From NCBI RefSeq assembly GCF_004962245.1, contig NZ_SUHQ01000033.1:1-64000 (forward strand): DNA of 64,000 nucleotides, in the 5' to 3' direction. Below are positions 27,498-36,933 of this stretch, one piece after another (the stretch's first letter is position 1; each line of letters opens with the position of its first letter). The position numbers and the translations under genes were made by a program. This DNA comes from Mesorhizobium sp. GTDB lineage: Bacteria; Pseudomonadota; Alphaproteobacteria; Rhizobiales; Rhizobiaceae. The notes under the pieces were generated by a model. It made no database searches and was not told the origin of the DNA. It worked only from the letters and a program-made list of their open reading frames with translations.

Positions 27498-27815
27498 TGA
27501 CGCCCGCGGCCAAGCGGAAAGCTGTCGCTCGCCTGAAGGAAAGCTTCGGGATGAGGAACGGCGGGCATGTAAAGCCATCGGCTGTTGCCGCATGACGGTT
27601 CGCTACGAGACCAGCAGGCCGGACCGCGAGGTTCGCTACAAACCGCGCGGCCGCACTCCCAAATCGCCTGGCAGACACCGGCCGAGTTCGCCAGCACCTT
27701 CAATCCGCGACGGTCGCTCGCGCTGCGCTATGCCAAAGGCTCCGCGCCAGCGCCCGTCGCTTCACCCGCCCAGCAGGGCACAACCCACGCCGGAAACGAA
27801 CTCAAAACTGGATAG
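27498..27815 (+). pseudogene. IS3-family OrfB pieces (IS407 group)
   Basis: Frames read 'TPAAKRKAVARLKESFGM', 'ERRACKAIGCCRMTVRYETSRPD' (N-terminus of OrfB) and then directly 'IAWQTPAEFASTFNPRRSLALRYAKGSAPAPVASPAQQ' (C-terminus). The whole DDE core between is deleted. With 24850-25104 this is the remains of one IS3 element. Confidence 0.75.
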
Positions 27816-27854
27816 AAACTGGCGGCAACGTCAAGCCCAGCCCATCTGGCTGCT

Positions 27855-27890
27855 AGATGGCGCCGATATGCAAACTGAATTTGATTTAAG
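27855..27890 (+). promoter_or_regulatory. shared motif upstream of M20 gene (copy 1 of 3)
   Basis: GATATGCAAACTGAATTTGA (27865-27884), with the interrupted palindrome CAAA-N5-TTTG at 27871-27883, about 85-100 bases before the M20 start. Nearly the same sequence in the same gene-relative orientation precedes the amidase operon (38492-38504) and, with CAAACAGTGTTTG, the GNAT gene (30750-30762). It is a candidate operator for a common regulator. Confidence 0.5.
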
Positions 27891-27968
27891 GCCGTCCGGG
27901 ATTGATCTTGGTAGATACGGTTGCGAGTTGATGTGTACTCATCGCCGGCAAATTTGGGAGCCTCCAAC

Positions 27969-29132
27969 GTGCACAGCGTTCAAACCTTCCGGCACTTACA
28001 TGATGAAGCTACGGCTTGGCGCCGCTATCTCCACCAAAACCCTGAACTGGACTATCGGGTCCATAATACAGCGGCGTTCGTGACCGAAAAACTGGCGTCG
28101 TTCGGCATCAATCATATCGAGACAGGGATTGCTGAGACCGGCATCGTCGCATTGATTCAGGGCGAGGGTGGAGATGGACCCACCATCGGTTTGAGGGCAG
28201 ACATGGACGCCTTGCCGATAGTTGAATCGTCCAACAAATCCTGGTCGTCGAAAATACCGGGAAAAATGCATGCATGCGGGCATGACGGCCACACGGCCAT
28301 GCTGCTGGGAGCTGCGAGGTACCTTGCAAATACGCACAACTTCAAGGGTACCGTGGCCCTGATTTTCCAACCTGCGGAAGAAGATGGCCAGGGTGCTCAA
28401 AGGATGGTTCAAGAGGGCATCATGGACCGATTTGGTATTTCGCAGGTCTTCGGCATGCATAATATGCCGGGCATGGATGTGGGAAAGTTTGGCATTTGCG
28501 ATGGTTCAATCATGGCTGCGCTTGATGAATTCGACATCATCGTGAAGGGGAAGGGGGGGCATGCGGCCGCGCCGCATCTGACCATCGATCCGGTCGTAGT
28601 TGGAGCGCAGATCATCGTCGCCCTGCAAACCTTGATTTCCCGTAACACGAACCCTATTGACGCCCTCGTGATCTCCGTCACGAGGTTGAGTGCTAGTGAA
28701 GCCTACAACATTATCCCGGAGCAGGTCGAATTGGGCGGCACGGTCCGGAGCCTCTCGTCCGCCCTTCGGGACTTCGCGGAGCGACAGATCAAGGCGTGCG
28801 CCGAAGGTATTGCGCGCGGATTGGGCGCGGAGATCGAGTTCAGGTACCGACGGCTCGAACCGCTCACGATCAACCACACGGAAGGCACCAACCAAGCGAT
28901 CAAGGCTGCCCGCGGTCTTGTAGGCCATTGCGCAGTCGACGAGAAGATCAAGCCTCTGATGGGCTCGGAGGATTTCGCGTATATGCTTCAGGCGCGGCCG
29001 GGTGCCTTCATTTTCATAGGCAATGGACCCACCGCCGGGTTGCACAACCCGGCCTATGATTTTGATGATGAGGTCCTGCCTTATGGCATCGGTTATTGGG
29101 TAAACCTTGTCGAAACGGCTCTGGCCCTTTGA
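27969..29132 (+). CDS. M20-family amidohydrolase (hippurate hydrolase/N-acyl amino acid hydrolase-like)
   Basis: 387 residues from GTG 27969, chosen because GGGAG lies at good spacing and 'VHSVQTFRHLHDEATAWRRYLHQNPELDY' fits the family N-terminus; the track's TTG 27921 is less likely. Metal-site motifs are present: 'HACGHDGHTAMLLGAARYL', 'IFQPAEEDGQGAQRMVQEGIMDRF', 'FGMHNMPG' and the C-terminal 'MGSEDFAYMLQARPGAFIFIGNG'. The dimerisation domain is inserted at about residues 185-300. These cytosolic enzymes split N-acyl or amide bonds of amino acids. The upstream motif is shared with an amidase/ABC operon, suggesting joint use of an amide-type substrate. Confidence 0.88.
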   Translation: MHSVQTFRHLHDEATAWRRYLHQNPELDYRVHNTAAFVTEKLASFGINHIETGIAETGIVALIQGEGGDGPTIGLRADMDALPIVESSNKSWSSKIPGKMHACGHDGHTAMLLGAARYLANTHNFKGTVALIFQPAEEDGQGAQRMVQEGIMDRFGISQVFGMHNMPGMDVGKFGICDGSIMAALDEFDIIVKGKGGHAAAPHLTIDPVVVGAQIIVALQTLISRNTNPIDALVISVTRLSASEAYNIIPEQVELGGTVRSLSSALRDFAERQIKACAEGIARGLGAEIEFRYRRLEPLTINHTEGTNQAIKAARGLVGHCAVDEKIKPLMGSEDFAYMLQARPGAFIFIGNGPTAGLHNPAYDFDDEVLPYGIGYWVNLVETALAL

Positions 29133-29988
29133 GGCGATAGTGAAAATGGGTCGAATGCCATGATGCGGCATTTGTTTCGAACTAGCGATCGAACTCCGAT
29201 CCAATCGCCAACCGTAGCCGCTCCGGGTCAATGTAAGTAAACAGCGCCGGCTCGCGACGGTGGACTAGCTCTTATGACCGTGGTCACGCGTGGTAGATGA
29301 ACCTGTTCCGTCCCATGTCTTTGCCATAGGATGTTTGCCTTTGATGGACAGCCTGGAGACGGGATGAGCCCTTGAGACGACGGTCGACCATGCTCTTATC
29401 CGCGGGTTGGCTACCGCACTTCCGTAATCCGACTTGGGCTATCCTTGTCTAGAATCGGGCGTTGGGCCGAGGCCCAGCCACATAGCTAGCGCGGGAATTC
29501 CCCACCGTGGCCAAATCCCTTCTCCGCTCTGATCGAGCACCCGGCACGTCTCGCCCATGGTGGCGCTAGTCGAGCGTGGATTGTTGGCGTAACTTGAGAT
29601 TGAAGCCGCGTTCAAAAAGCTGACCGGCCAGCGCGTTTGATGGATTTGAGGATGTGGCTTCGCGAGCGTTTTTCCCCCATGACGGCAATGCGGACGGGTC
29701 CGGCGAAACTCGGCAGCAATGCAGCTTCAGGTCCGACTGTCCGCTGCTGTTTTCACGGCAACGACGCCATCTTCGCCTCGTCCCTGCATGGCCGATGCCT
29801 TCAGCATCGGCCATGTCGGTAGAAATGTTGATAGGCGGGCGGTATCAGACGAACTGTGTGCATAAAACGGCCAACCTCGCGCATCCAGTGATGCTCCGTT
29901 GCAACTCCGACGAGGCACAGCGGAAGGTTGCCAGCATAACCCACAACCTCAAAACATTTAAGGCAAGGCGGACGACACCGTTGCCGTC
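29133..29988. other. intergenic, degenerate, with one hairpin
   Basis: About 850 bases without a supportable gene. Short frames on both strands are interrupted and match no family I know. A perfect 12-bp stem lies at 29787-29815. Confidence 0.4.
29787..29815. repeat. 12-bp perfect inverted repeat, 5-base loop
   Basis: CATGGCCGATGC (29787-29798), loop CTTCA, then GCATCGGCCATG (29804-29815). There is no T-run on either side, so it is not a typical terminator. It may be the end of a lost mobile element or a small palindromic repeat. Confidence 0.6.
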
Positions 29989-30438
29989 TTACTTCGAGAT
30001 GCGCATCCGGTAACGCACGTGCCCATCATGCTCGACATAGGAATCATAGAGTTTGCGGGCGCGGGTATTGGCCTCGTAGGCGTGCCAGTAAAGCCGCTCC
30101 CAACCATTCTTTTTGCAGACTGCGACGAGATCGTCGAGGAGCGCTCGGCCGATGCCGAAACCGCGGAAACGCTCGTCAATAAAAAGATCGTCGAGATAGC
30201 AGTCGTTGCTCTTGACCCAAGATGAAGGGTGGGAGAGATAGATAGCGAAGCCCGCAAGCGCACCGTCCTGCTCGGCAACGCGCATGTTGACCGGCGAGGC
30301 GGGATCGAGAATGCGCTTCCAGGTGAACGCGGTCACCTCGGGATCGAGCGGCATCCTATAGAAGTGCACGTGGCGGTCCCAAAGTTTCCGCCAGGCGCAT
30401 TCGTGGTCCGGTTGTGCATCCCTGATCTCAAGCGCCAT
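29989..30438 (-). CDS. GNAT-family N-acetyltransferase
   Basis: 149 residues from ATG 30438 ('MALEIRDAQPDHECAWRKLWDRHVHFYRMPL'); the track's start is four codons earlier. The acetyl-CoA binding motif A is 'CYLDDLFIDERFRGFGIGRALLDDLVAVCKKNGWERLYWHAYEANTRARKLYDSYVE'. The (R/Q)GxGxG/A loop is 'RGFGIGRA'. Substrate unknown; the protein is short and soluble. It is convergent with the M20 gene and about 300 bases downstream of copy 2 of the shared motif. Confidence 0.85.
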   Translation of the reverse strand: MALEIRDAQPDHECAWRKLWDRHVHFYRMPLDPEVTAFTWKRILDPASPVNMRVAEQDGALAGFAIYLSHPSSWVKSNDCYLDDLFIDERFRGFGIGRALLDDLVAVCKKNGWERLYWHAYEANTRARKLYDSYVEHDGHVRYRMRISK

Positions 30439-30741
30439 GGCGATCCTCAAATGAAAGAACGGGAAACACCTTCGACCGATGGCTTTCCCTGGGTTGGTTA
30501 TACCGGCGGCTGTTCCGATCGGCTCAATTGTTGCGGCTACGCCGTTTCCATTCTCAGGTATTATATCCTCTGAAGATGCGCAGCGGCGGCGGTCAGAAAT
30601 CGTCTTCCAGCCTCACCTAAGCAAGTGCCCATCAACTTGCTGCACGCCGTTTGGTTCACCAGCTTTCCGCTATTTGCTCACGGCCCGCTTGGCAGTTGTG
30701 CCGATTTGTGCTTCGTTCGTTGGAACATCTTTCGCAACGAT

Positions 30742-30770
30742 GCTTGCGTCAAACACTGTTTGCGTATCGT
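30742..30770 (-). promoter_or_regulatory. shared motif (copy 2 of 3)
   Basis: On the plus strand GCGTCAAACACTGTTTGCGT (30746-30765) then ATCGT; on the minus strand it reads GATACGCAAACAGTGTTTGA, matching the sites before the M20 gene and the amidase operon. The core CAAAC-ACT-GTTTG is a palindrome. It points leftwards, towards the GNAT gene. Confidence 0.45.
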
Positions 30771-30840
30771 CGCCCTCTACGATCGAGATGGGCTCGATAA
30801 TGCCTGAGATGGCCGATGTCGTTGACGGCGTACGCGCATC

Positions 30841-31095
30841 GAGGTCGCTAAGGAGATCGTCAGCGGCTTGCCCGTCATGCGTCTGCCCTGCAGGCAGGCA
30901 GATCTTTATAGGCAACCCCTTTGCATCCACCACGGCATGGATTTTAGTTGTGAGAGCGCCTCGGCTTCGACCAAGGCAATTGTCCGGATTTCCCTTCAAC
31001 GTGGCTCAATGCTGGTGTGCTCTGATCGACGTGCTGTCGATCATTTGAATGCCGCGATCGGCACTCCCGGAGATCGCCCCCATTATTCTATGACC
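30841..31095 (-). pseudogene. IS5-family transposase fragment
   Basis: Minus-strand frame 'GIQMIDSTSIRAHQH*ATLKGNPDNCLGRSRGALTTKIHAVVDAKGLPIKICLPAGQTHDGQAADDLL' matches the core of IS427-group IS5 transposases. It has an in-frame stop after 'RAHQH', and both ends are missing. Confidence 0.75.
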
Positions 31096-31130
31096 TAGCC
31101 ATCCCTTCCGCTTTATGGGTCACCACCTAG

Positions 31131-32060
31131 TCACGTGAATTTAAAGTTCGCCACATGAGGACTGCTCTGTTTTTGACAGAAGCGTTTGACTGATGAGAGG
31201 ATCTCGTCGGCGGACTTGGTCCATTTGTAGGGTTTGGGTTTTTCGTTGTGCCGCTCGATGAAGGTGCGGATATCGGCTTCGAGCTGGCTGGTCGAGGTGT
31301 GAACGCCGCGCCGTAGCCGCTTGCGGGTAAGCTCGGCGAACCAGCGTTCGACCTGGTTGATCCAGGAGGCCGACGTCGGCGTGAAATGCACATGATAGTG
31401 CGGCCGCCGCGACCAGCCAGGTCCGGATCGCCGCCGCCTTATGAGTGGCATAGTTATCCATGATGATGTGGACATTGAGACCTTGCGGGACATGGGCGTC
31501 GATCTGCTTGAGAGTCGAGAAACTCGGCCGCGCGGTGGCGCTTGTGGCATTTGCCGATCACGAAGCCCGAGGCGACATCGAGGCTGCGAACAAGCAAGTG
31601 GTGCCGTGACGGATATGCCTATGGGTCCGGCGCTTGGGAATGCCGGGCATCATCGGCAGGACGGGCTGTTCGCGGTCGAGCGCCTGGATCTGGCTCTTCT
31701 CATCGACGCTGAGAACCAGCGCCCTGTTGGGCGGTGACAGGTAAAGGCCGACGATATCGCGGACTTTGTCGACGAACAGCGGATCGCTGGAAAGCTTGAA
31801 TGTCTGCGAGCGATGCGGCTGCAAGCCGAACGCGGTCCAGATCCTGCGGATCGTCGTGTGCAGTGGCATTGCCCGTGGAGCGGATCGACCAGTGGGTGGC
31901 GTCCGCCGGGGTCGATCGCAGCGTGCGCTCGATCACGGCAACGACCTGATCGTCATCGATCGTGCGCGGCCTGCCAGGGCGCGCTTCATCCAGCAGGCCG
32001 TCAACGCGCTCCTTCAAAAAGCGCCGCCGCCACTTGCCGACGGTATGCTATGAACGCCGA
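31131..32060 (-). pseudogene. IS630-family transposase, multiply frameshifted
   Basis: In coding order: '[39 protein letters not shown]', then '[60 protein letters not shown]', then 'HYHVHFTPTSASWINQVERWFAELTRKRLRRGVHTS...NEKPKPYKWTKSADEILSSVKRFCQK'. This is the common rhizobial IS630 transposase with at least three shifts. Its right side runs into an IS481 relic near 32100. Confidence 0.85.
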
Positions 32061-32114
32061 GCTCGGCTGCCACGGACTTGCTGGGAAGGCCATCTGCGCA
32101 CCGCAGAATGGCGG

Positions 32115-32640
32115 TTTTTGGGGAGGTCGGCGAAGGCCATGCCGTTATCGGTGAGCACGATGTGGCCTGGTAAGGGAAGACCTCGACCACCTTCCTGATG
32201 AAGGCCGAGCCTTCCATCTTGCCGGCGCAGTCGTGGAATTCGACATAGGTGAACTTCGACACGAGGTCGATCGCCAGAAACATAATCAGCTTGCCGTCAG
32301 CATGGCCATGGCGCTGGAGGCAACGGTGCAAGGCGCTCCGGCTGAGGTTGGGATCTCTCAGGCAACCGAGCACATCGTCCAGCGGCAACAGCGTCTTCTG
32401 GCGGAACGTCACCACGATGGCTTCTTCAGCCGGTGTCAGCACCGTGCGCTTGGGCGCCTTGGGTCCCATCGGCGCATCGACCGTCGTGGTCCGCTTGCGC
32501 CACTTGGCCACCGTCTTCGGGTTCAGGCCGTAGCGGGCGGCAAGGGCCGGGTGCTCTCTTGCGACGCTTGGAACTCGGCTCGAAGACACGGCGTCGTGCG
32601 GGCGCTGCCGTGAAGAACACTTCCCATAGCGCATCCTCCT
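32115..32640 (-). pseudogene. IS481-family transposase, N-terminal half
   Basis: Minus strand: 'LAARYGLNPKTVAKWRKRTTTVDAPMGPKAPKRTVLTPAEEAIVVTFRQKTLLPLDDVLGCLRDPNLSRSALHRCLQRHG' and then 'MFLAIDLVSKFTYVEFHDCAGKMEGSAFIRKVVEVFPY'. It is frameshifted before the HTH and truncated near 32115 by the IS630 relic. It is a relative of the element at 399-1386. Confidence 0.8.
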
Positions 32641-32753
32641 GCTGACGACTCAGCGTTAATGCTGCACCATCACTCCACGGGACTACACACCTAGGTTCAA
32701 CCCGGACAACCCAAAAGGGGCAGGCCAAGATCATTGAGACCGAGGTTGGCGGG

Positions 32754-34532
32754 TCAGTTCGCGGCACTTGGGATTGGGAACTGAGCTTTTGACTCCGACC
32801 GCTGCCACACCACGCACATGCCAATCAACCAGAGCATAGGCAGAACCGTAAGCAACGACGCCACTGCGGCGAGTGTCGGATCGATCGCGTTTCGTATGTT
32901 CTCCCACATCTTCAGCGGCAGCGTGGTAACGGAAAATCCGCTGACCAACGAGGTGATGACCACCTCGTCGAACGAGTGGATAAACGCCAGGAAAGCGCCG
33001 CCAATAATGCCCGGCCGGATCAATGGCAGCGTTACCCTCGCAAAAGTTTGCAGCGGTCCGGCCCGCATGCTTTGGGCCGCCTGCTCCAGCCGGCGGTCGA
33101 AATTTGCTAGCGTCGCTGAGACGATCACGACGACATAGCTGATGGCACCGATGCTTTGCGCTAGAATAACGCCAGTGCGGGAGCCGATAAGGCCCAAATT
33201 CGCCAAGCCAAAATAACATGCGACTCCCACAACAATAACAGGAATCGTTATCGGTGTGAGGATCACCACGTTCAAGGTGCTGCGAAGGCGCGGGGAAGTC
33301 CTGCTGAGCCCGTATGCGGCAAGCGTACCGACGATCGTTGACAATAAAGCGACGGCAAGACCTATTTCCATGCTGGTCCAGGCGGCACCATACCAAGCCG
33401 TATTGCCGAAGAAGGAACGGTACCACCGCAACGAAAGGCCCGAAGGAGGAAATTCTATATAAGAGCCAGAGCTGAACGACATCACGATGACCACAACTGA
33501 TGGCGCCAATAGGTATGTTAACACAAGCAGTACAAGCACCTTGCCGCCGATCTCCGGCAACCAGCCTTCGCCTCTGGGGCGATAGCGGTGAGCAGTCCAA
33601 CGCTTGGCTCGGAATCCCGTAGAAAATTCAGTAAGAGAACGCGTTAGCCAGCCGATAAGGGATGGTCTAGCAAACCTGGATCTGCGCGGGACCTGCGCCG
33701 CGAGGCCCTGCGTACCGGAAAGGTCCAGCCCGAGTATCGAGAGCACAACTATGGCGATTGCCAGGAGAACGAAGGAGCCGGTAGCGACAGAAACCAAATC
33801 GAACGTAGTCGTCACTTGCGAGGCGAGGAAATTCGATAGCATGACATCTCCCAGCCCGCCGAGAGACGCCGGTATTATATAAAAGCCGAGGCAGATAACA
33901 AACACCAAAAGGGTAGCACTGCGAACGCCCGGGATGCTGAGAGGAAAGAAAACACGACAGAAAGCAGTGAACGGCGGCGCACCCATGCTGCGGGCGGCTG
34001 CCATTAGTGACTTGTCGATTCCCAGCATCACGCTGACCAACGAAAGAACCATCATAGGCAACATGATGTGCACCATCCCTACATAGAGGGCCATGCGATT
34101 GTAGATGAGAAGCAGGGGACTTGAGATAATCCCGAACTGAAGTAAAAGATTGTTTATCAAGCCACTATCGCCAAGGATCATTATCCAGGCGTAAGTCCGA
34201 GCCAACCCGCTGGTCAGATATGGAATCATTACCAGCACAATTAGCACTATGCGCAGACGCTTCGGGGCGGCAACTATCAAATAGGCGGTAGGATAGCCGA
34301 CGATGAGGCAGGCAGCCGTCGCGATGACGCTTATTTGGACGGTCTGGAGAACCACACGTACGTTGGCGGGGTCCTGTAGAAATCTCAAATAGTTAGAGAC
34401 CGAAAACATCGGGGCATTCAGGCTAGTCAGGAAAAGCTGAACGAGTGGTATCCCAAAAACGACAACCAGGACGATGAGAACTGGCAGAGCAAGCCCGATG
34501 CCCGTTAGCCGCTGTTTTTGAAGCGTTTGCAA
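32754..34532 (-). CDS. ABC transporter permease, two permease domains fused (spermidine/putrescine type)
   Basis: 592 residues, about twice the length of PotB or PotC. Residues about 1-280 resemble PotB ('TGIGLALPVLIVLVVVFGIPLVQLFLTSL', 'EAA-like loop AAARSMGAPPFTAFCRVFFPLSIPG'). Residues about 320-590 resemble PotC ('LVLLVLTYLLAPSVVVIVMSFS', 'AAQSMRAGPLQTFARVTLPLIRPGIIGG'). About twelve transmembrane segments are visible. A single chain could form the whole membrane channel for the ATPase and binding protein encoded just upstream. The operon order is amidase, binding protein, ATPase, permease. Confidence 0.85.
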   Translation of the reverse strand: MQTLQKQRLTGIGLALPVLIVLVVVFGIPLVQLFLTSLNAPMFSVSNYLRFLQDPANVRVVLQTVQISVIATAACLIVGYPTAYLIVAAPKRLRIVLIVLVMIPYLTSGLARTYAWIMILGDSGLINNLLLQFGIISSPLLLIYNRMALYVGMVHIMLPMMVLSLVSVMLGIDKSLMAAARSMGAPPFTAFCRVFFPLSIPGVRSATLLVFVICLGFYIIPASLGGLGDVMLSNFLASQVTTTFDLVSVATGSFVLLAIAIVVLSILGLDLSGTQGLAAQVPRRSRFARPSLIGWLTRSLTEFSTGFRAKRWTAHRYRPRGEGWLPEIGGKVLVLLVLTYLLAPSVVVIVMSFSSGSYIEFPPSGLSLRWYRSFFGNTAWYGAAWTSMEIGLAVALLSTIVGTLAAYGLSRTSPRLRSTLNVVILTPITIPVIVVGVACYFGLANLGLIGSRTGVILAQSIGAISYVVVIVSATLANFDRRLEQAAQSMRAGPLQTFARVTLPLIRPGIIGGAFLAFIHSFDEVVITSLVSGFSVTTLPLKMWENIRNAIDPTLAAVASLLTVLPMLWLIGMCVVWQRSESKAQFPIPSAAN

Positions 34533-34551
34533 TCGCCTTCCCCTTCTGAGA

Positions 34552-35757
34552 CTAAGCCGTCACAAATCGGAGATCGGACCGCAGCCAGTCGAGCCGCACC
34601 TTGTCACCGGGTTTGAATATTTGCTGCCCCGAGGCGACATGCTCGCGTACCACGAGCACGCCGCCCCCGACACGCACATGATATTTCCGCAGCGGTCCGG
34701 CGTAGATCATGTCGTCGACTATGCCGGCGACGTACTGGCGGCGGTCACCATCGGCGCTCTTCGGTGTCGCGGTATTGGCGATGCCGAGACGCTCCGGCCT
34801 GATCATAGGAACAGTGCCGGTCGGCTGCGCTGAATCGGACTCCACCACGTAATCGAGATTTTCGAGAATGTTGGCTTCGCCTAAGAAATTCGCTACGAAC
34901 TGGGTCGCGGGCCGATCATAAAGGGTTTCTGGCGTGTCGGTTTGCTCAATCTGTCCTGCGCGCATGACGACAATCCGATCCGACAGGGTTAGCGCCTCCT
35001 CCTGATCATGCGTGACACATACTGTCGTCTTGCCGAATTCTTTATGTAGGCTCTTGATCTCGCCCTGCATCTCCTCTCGAAGATTTCGATCTAGGGCGCC
35101 GAGCGGCTCATCGAGTAAGAGAATCGGCGGATCAGCAATTAGCGCGCGGGCCAAGGCTACGCGCTGCTGCTGACCGCCGCTTAATTGAGACGGAAAACGG
35201 TCGCCGAAATCCTGAAGGTGTACACGCTCAAGGATGAGTCCGACCCGCTGCGCCCTCTCGGCGACTTTCATGCCTCGCATTTCGAGGGGAAATTCCAAGT
35301 TCCGGCGCACTGTTAGGTGCGGAAACAACGCGTAGCTCTGAAAGACGATTCCTTGATCACGCCGGTAGGCCGGCACAGCGGCCACCGATTTGCCAGAGAT
35401 AAGGATGTCTCCCCTGCTTGGCGCCACAAACCCTGCAAGCAGCATTAGCACGGTGGTCTTGCCGGAACCGCTCGGACCGAGAATGGTCAGGAACTCGCCG
35501 CGCTCAACGGTCAGGGACATGTCACGAACTGCTGCGATCTGTCCATATAGCTTGGTTACCGTACGGAATTCGATCTGCGCGTTGATTGGGCTTTGGTCCA
35601 ATGCGTAATCCTCTACAACTGGCGCCGCCGCGGCATCGCCGACTGCCACCCTGCCGGATACTACCCGTCTCGTCAAAAGACGACTGGCTATTGAAGGCCA
35701 AGGCGTCCGGCATCGCGGCTCCGTCAGATTATCAGGTGGCGGCAAGCTTAGACACAC
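34552..35757 (-). CDS. ABC transporter ATP-binding protein (PotA-like)
   Basis: Up to 401 residues. Walker A 'ILGPSGSGKTTVLMLLAG', Q-loop 'VFQSYALFPHLTV', signature 'SQLSGGQQQRVALARALI', Walker B 'ILLLDEPLGALD' and H-loop 'CVTHDQEEAL' are all present. A C-terminal TOBE-like domain starts near residue 310 ('VPMIRPERLGIA...VDDMIYAGPLRKYHVRV'). The first ~50 residues before 'IEFRTVTKLYGQIAAVRDMSL' are unusual, so a start inside this stretch is possible. It powers import through the fused permease 19 bases downstream. Confidence 0.87.
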   Translation of the reverse strand: MCLSLPPPDNLTEPRCRTPWPSIASRLLTRRVVSGRVAVGDAAAAPVVEDYALDQSPINAQIEFRTVTKLYGQIAAVRDMSLTVERGEFLTILGPSGSGKTTVLMLLAGFVAPSRGDILISGKSVAAVPAYRRDQGIVFQSYALFPHLTVRRNLEFPLEMRGMKVAERAQRVGLILERVHLQDFGDRFPSQLSGGQQQRVALARALIADPPILLLDEPLGALDRNLREEMQGEIKSLHKEFGKTTVCVTHDQEEALTLSDRIVVMRAGQIEQTDTPETLYDRPATQFVANFLGEANILENLDYVVESDSAQPTGTVPMIRPERLGIANTATPKSADGDRRQYVAGIVDDMIYAGPLRKYHVRVGGGVLVVREHVASGQQIFKPGDKVRLDWLRSDLRFVTA

Positions 35758-35793
35758 AAAATGGTCGGGTCGCCGCCAAACTGCTATCGGGAT

Positions 35794-36900
35794 CTACTGA
35801 AGTATCCACTGATTCCAGCGCTGAATGAGCCGTTCCACATTAGTCCGCCCATCCGAGCCGACTTCGACGTACCACCCGCCATTTAGGGGAATGCTGTTCG
35901 CCATATATTCAGGGTAAGTGGGGAGTTTGCGGGCTAGGTCTGCAGGTATATGTTTAAACGCGTTTCGGTTCGTGGGGCCTTCGGGGTAGAGCTTGACGAA
36001 CGTCGCCTGGCGATCGCCGCGGGTAGCGAATTCGATGAACTTCTGCGCATTTTCAGAGTTCGGGCAACCTTTCGGGATAACCCAATGAGCCCACGTCATC
36101 TTGGCCTGATTGCGGTTGATTTCGAGCGGCGCCCCAGCGTCGATCGCCGCGAGCGCCCGGCCGTCATAGGACTCCATGACATCGCCACCTCCACTCTGCA
36201 TTAGCTGCTGGATCTCAGACCCACTACTCCACCACTTGCGAATGTGTGGCTTTATCTTGTCCAGACTGGCAAATATGCGGTCTATGTCCATCGGGTAAAT
36301 CTTGTCAGGAGCAACGCCATCCGCCATTAGAGCCTCTTCCCAGGGGCCTTCAGTTCCATATAGCCCGGCCACAAGGTAGCGGACGCCGGGAAACTTCTCG
36401 ACGTCCCAGAATTCAGCCCAGTTAGCGGGACGCGGCTTGCCAGCTGGATATTTCTTGGTATTGTAAATCATATTAAAGGAATAGATCAATTGGCCAGCGC
36501 CATACTTGTCCTTCGCGAAATCAAGGAAGCCGTCCAACTCTTCCTTCTTGTAAAGAGAGTAATCGATTTCCTCAAGAAGTCCTTTTTCTTTCGCAGTAAG
36601 AGTCAAGGTTTGCTCCATACCGGCCACATCCACCGTTACATTTTTCGCTTTCACCATCAACTCAAGCTGAGCCAATGTGAAATCTTGGGTGATTGGAATC
36701 ATCTTGATTCCGGTCTCCGCCTCGAAGGGCTTGAGCAACGTTTCGACGATCGCATCTCCGATTTGGCCGCCATAGACAGAGACACGAAGTTCATTCGAAG
36801 ACGCTGCCAAAGCCCGGCCCGACACAGTCGGTAACGCACCTGCCGCGATAGCGGAAGATGTCGTCTGCATGAAACGTCTGCGATTCATTTGAAAGGTCAT
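35794..36900 (-). CDS. ABC transporter periplasmic substrate-binding protein (PotD-like)
   Basis: 368 residues. The N-terminus 'MNRRRFMQTTSSAIAAGALPTVSGRALAAS' is a twin-arginine-type export signal, with cleavage likely after 'ALA'. The mature part is a family 1 (PotD/spermidine-type) solute-binding fold ('ELRVSVYGGQIGDAIVETLLKPFEAETGIKMIPI', 'AHWVIPKGCPNSENAQKFIEFA'). Polyamine-like or opine-like compounds and amides are typical ligands of the group. The neighbouring amidase suggests that the imported compound contains an amide bond. Confidence 0.87.
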   Translation of the reverse strand: MTFQMNRRRFMQTTSSAIAAGALPTVSGRALAASSNELRVSVYGGQIGDAIVETLLKPFEAETGIKMIPITQDFTLAQLELMVKAKNVTVDVAGMEQTLTLTAKEKGLLEEIDYSLYKKEELDGFLDFAKDKYGAGQLIYSFNMIYNTKKYPAGKPRPANWAEFWDVEKFPGVRYLVAGLYGTEGPWEEALMADGVAPDKIYPMDIDRIFASLDKIKPHIRKWWSSGSEIQQLMQSGGGDVMESYDGRALAAIDAGAPLEINRNQAKMTWAHWVIPKGCPNSENAQKFIEFATRGDRQATFVKLYPEGPTNRNAFKHIPADLARKLPTYPEYMANSIPLNGGWYVEVGSDGRTNVERLIQRWNQWILQ

Positions 36901-36933
36901 TTCTTGTTCTCCCTCTAGTTTGCCGCGCCAGTC

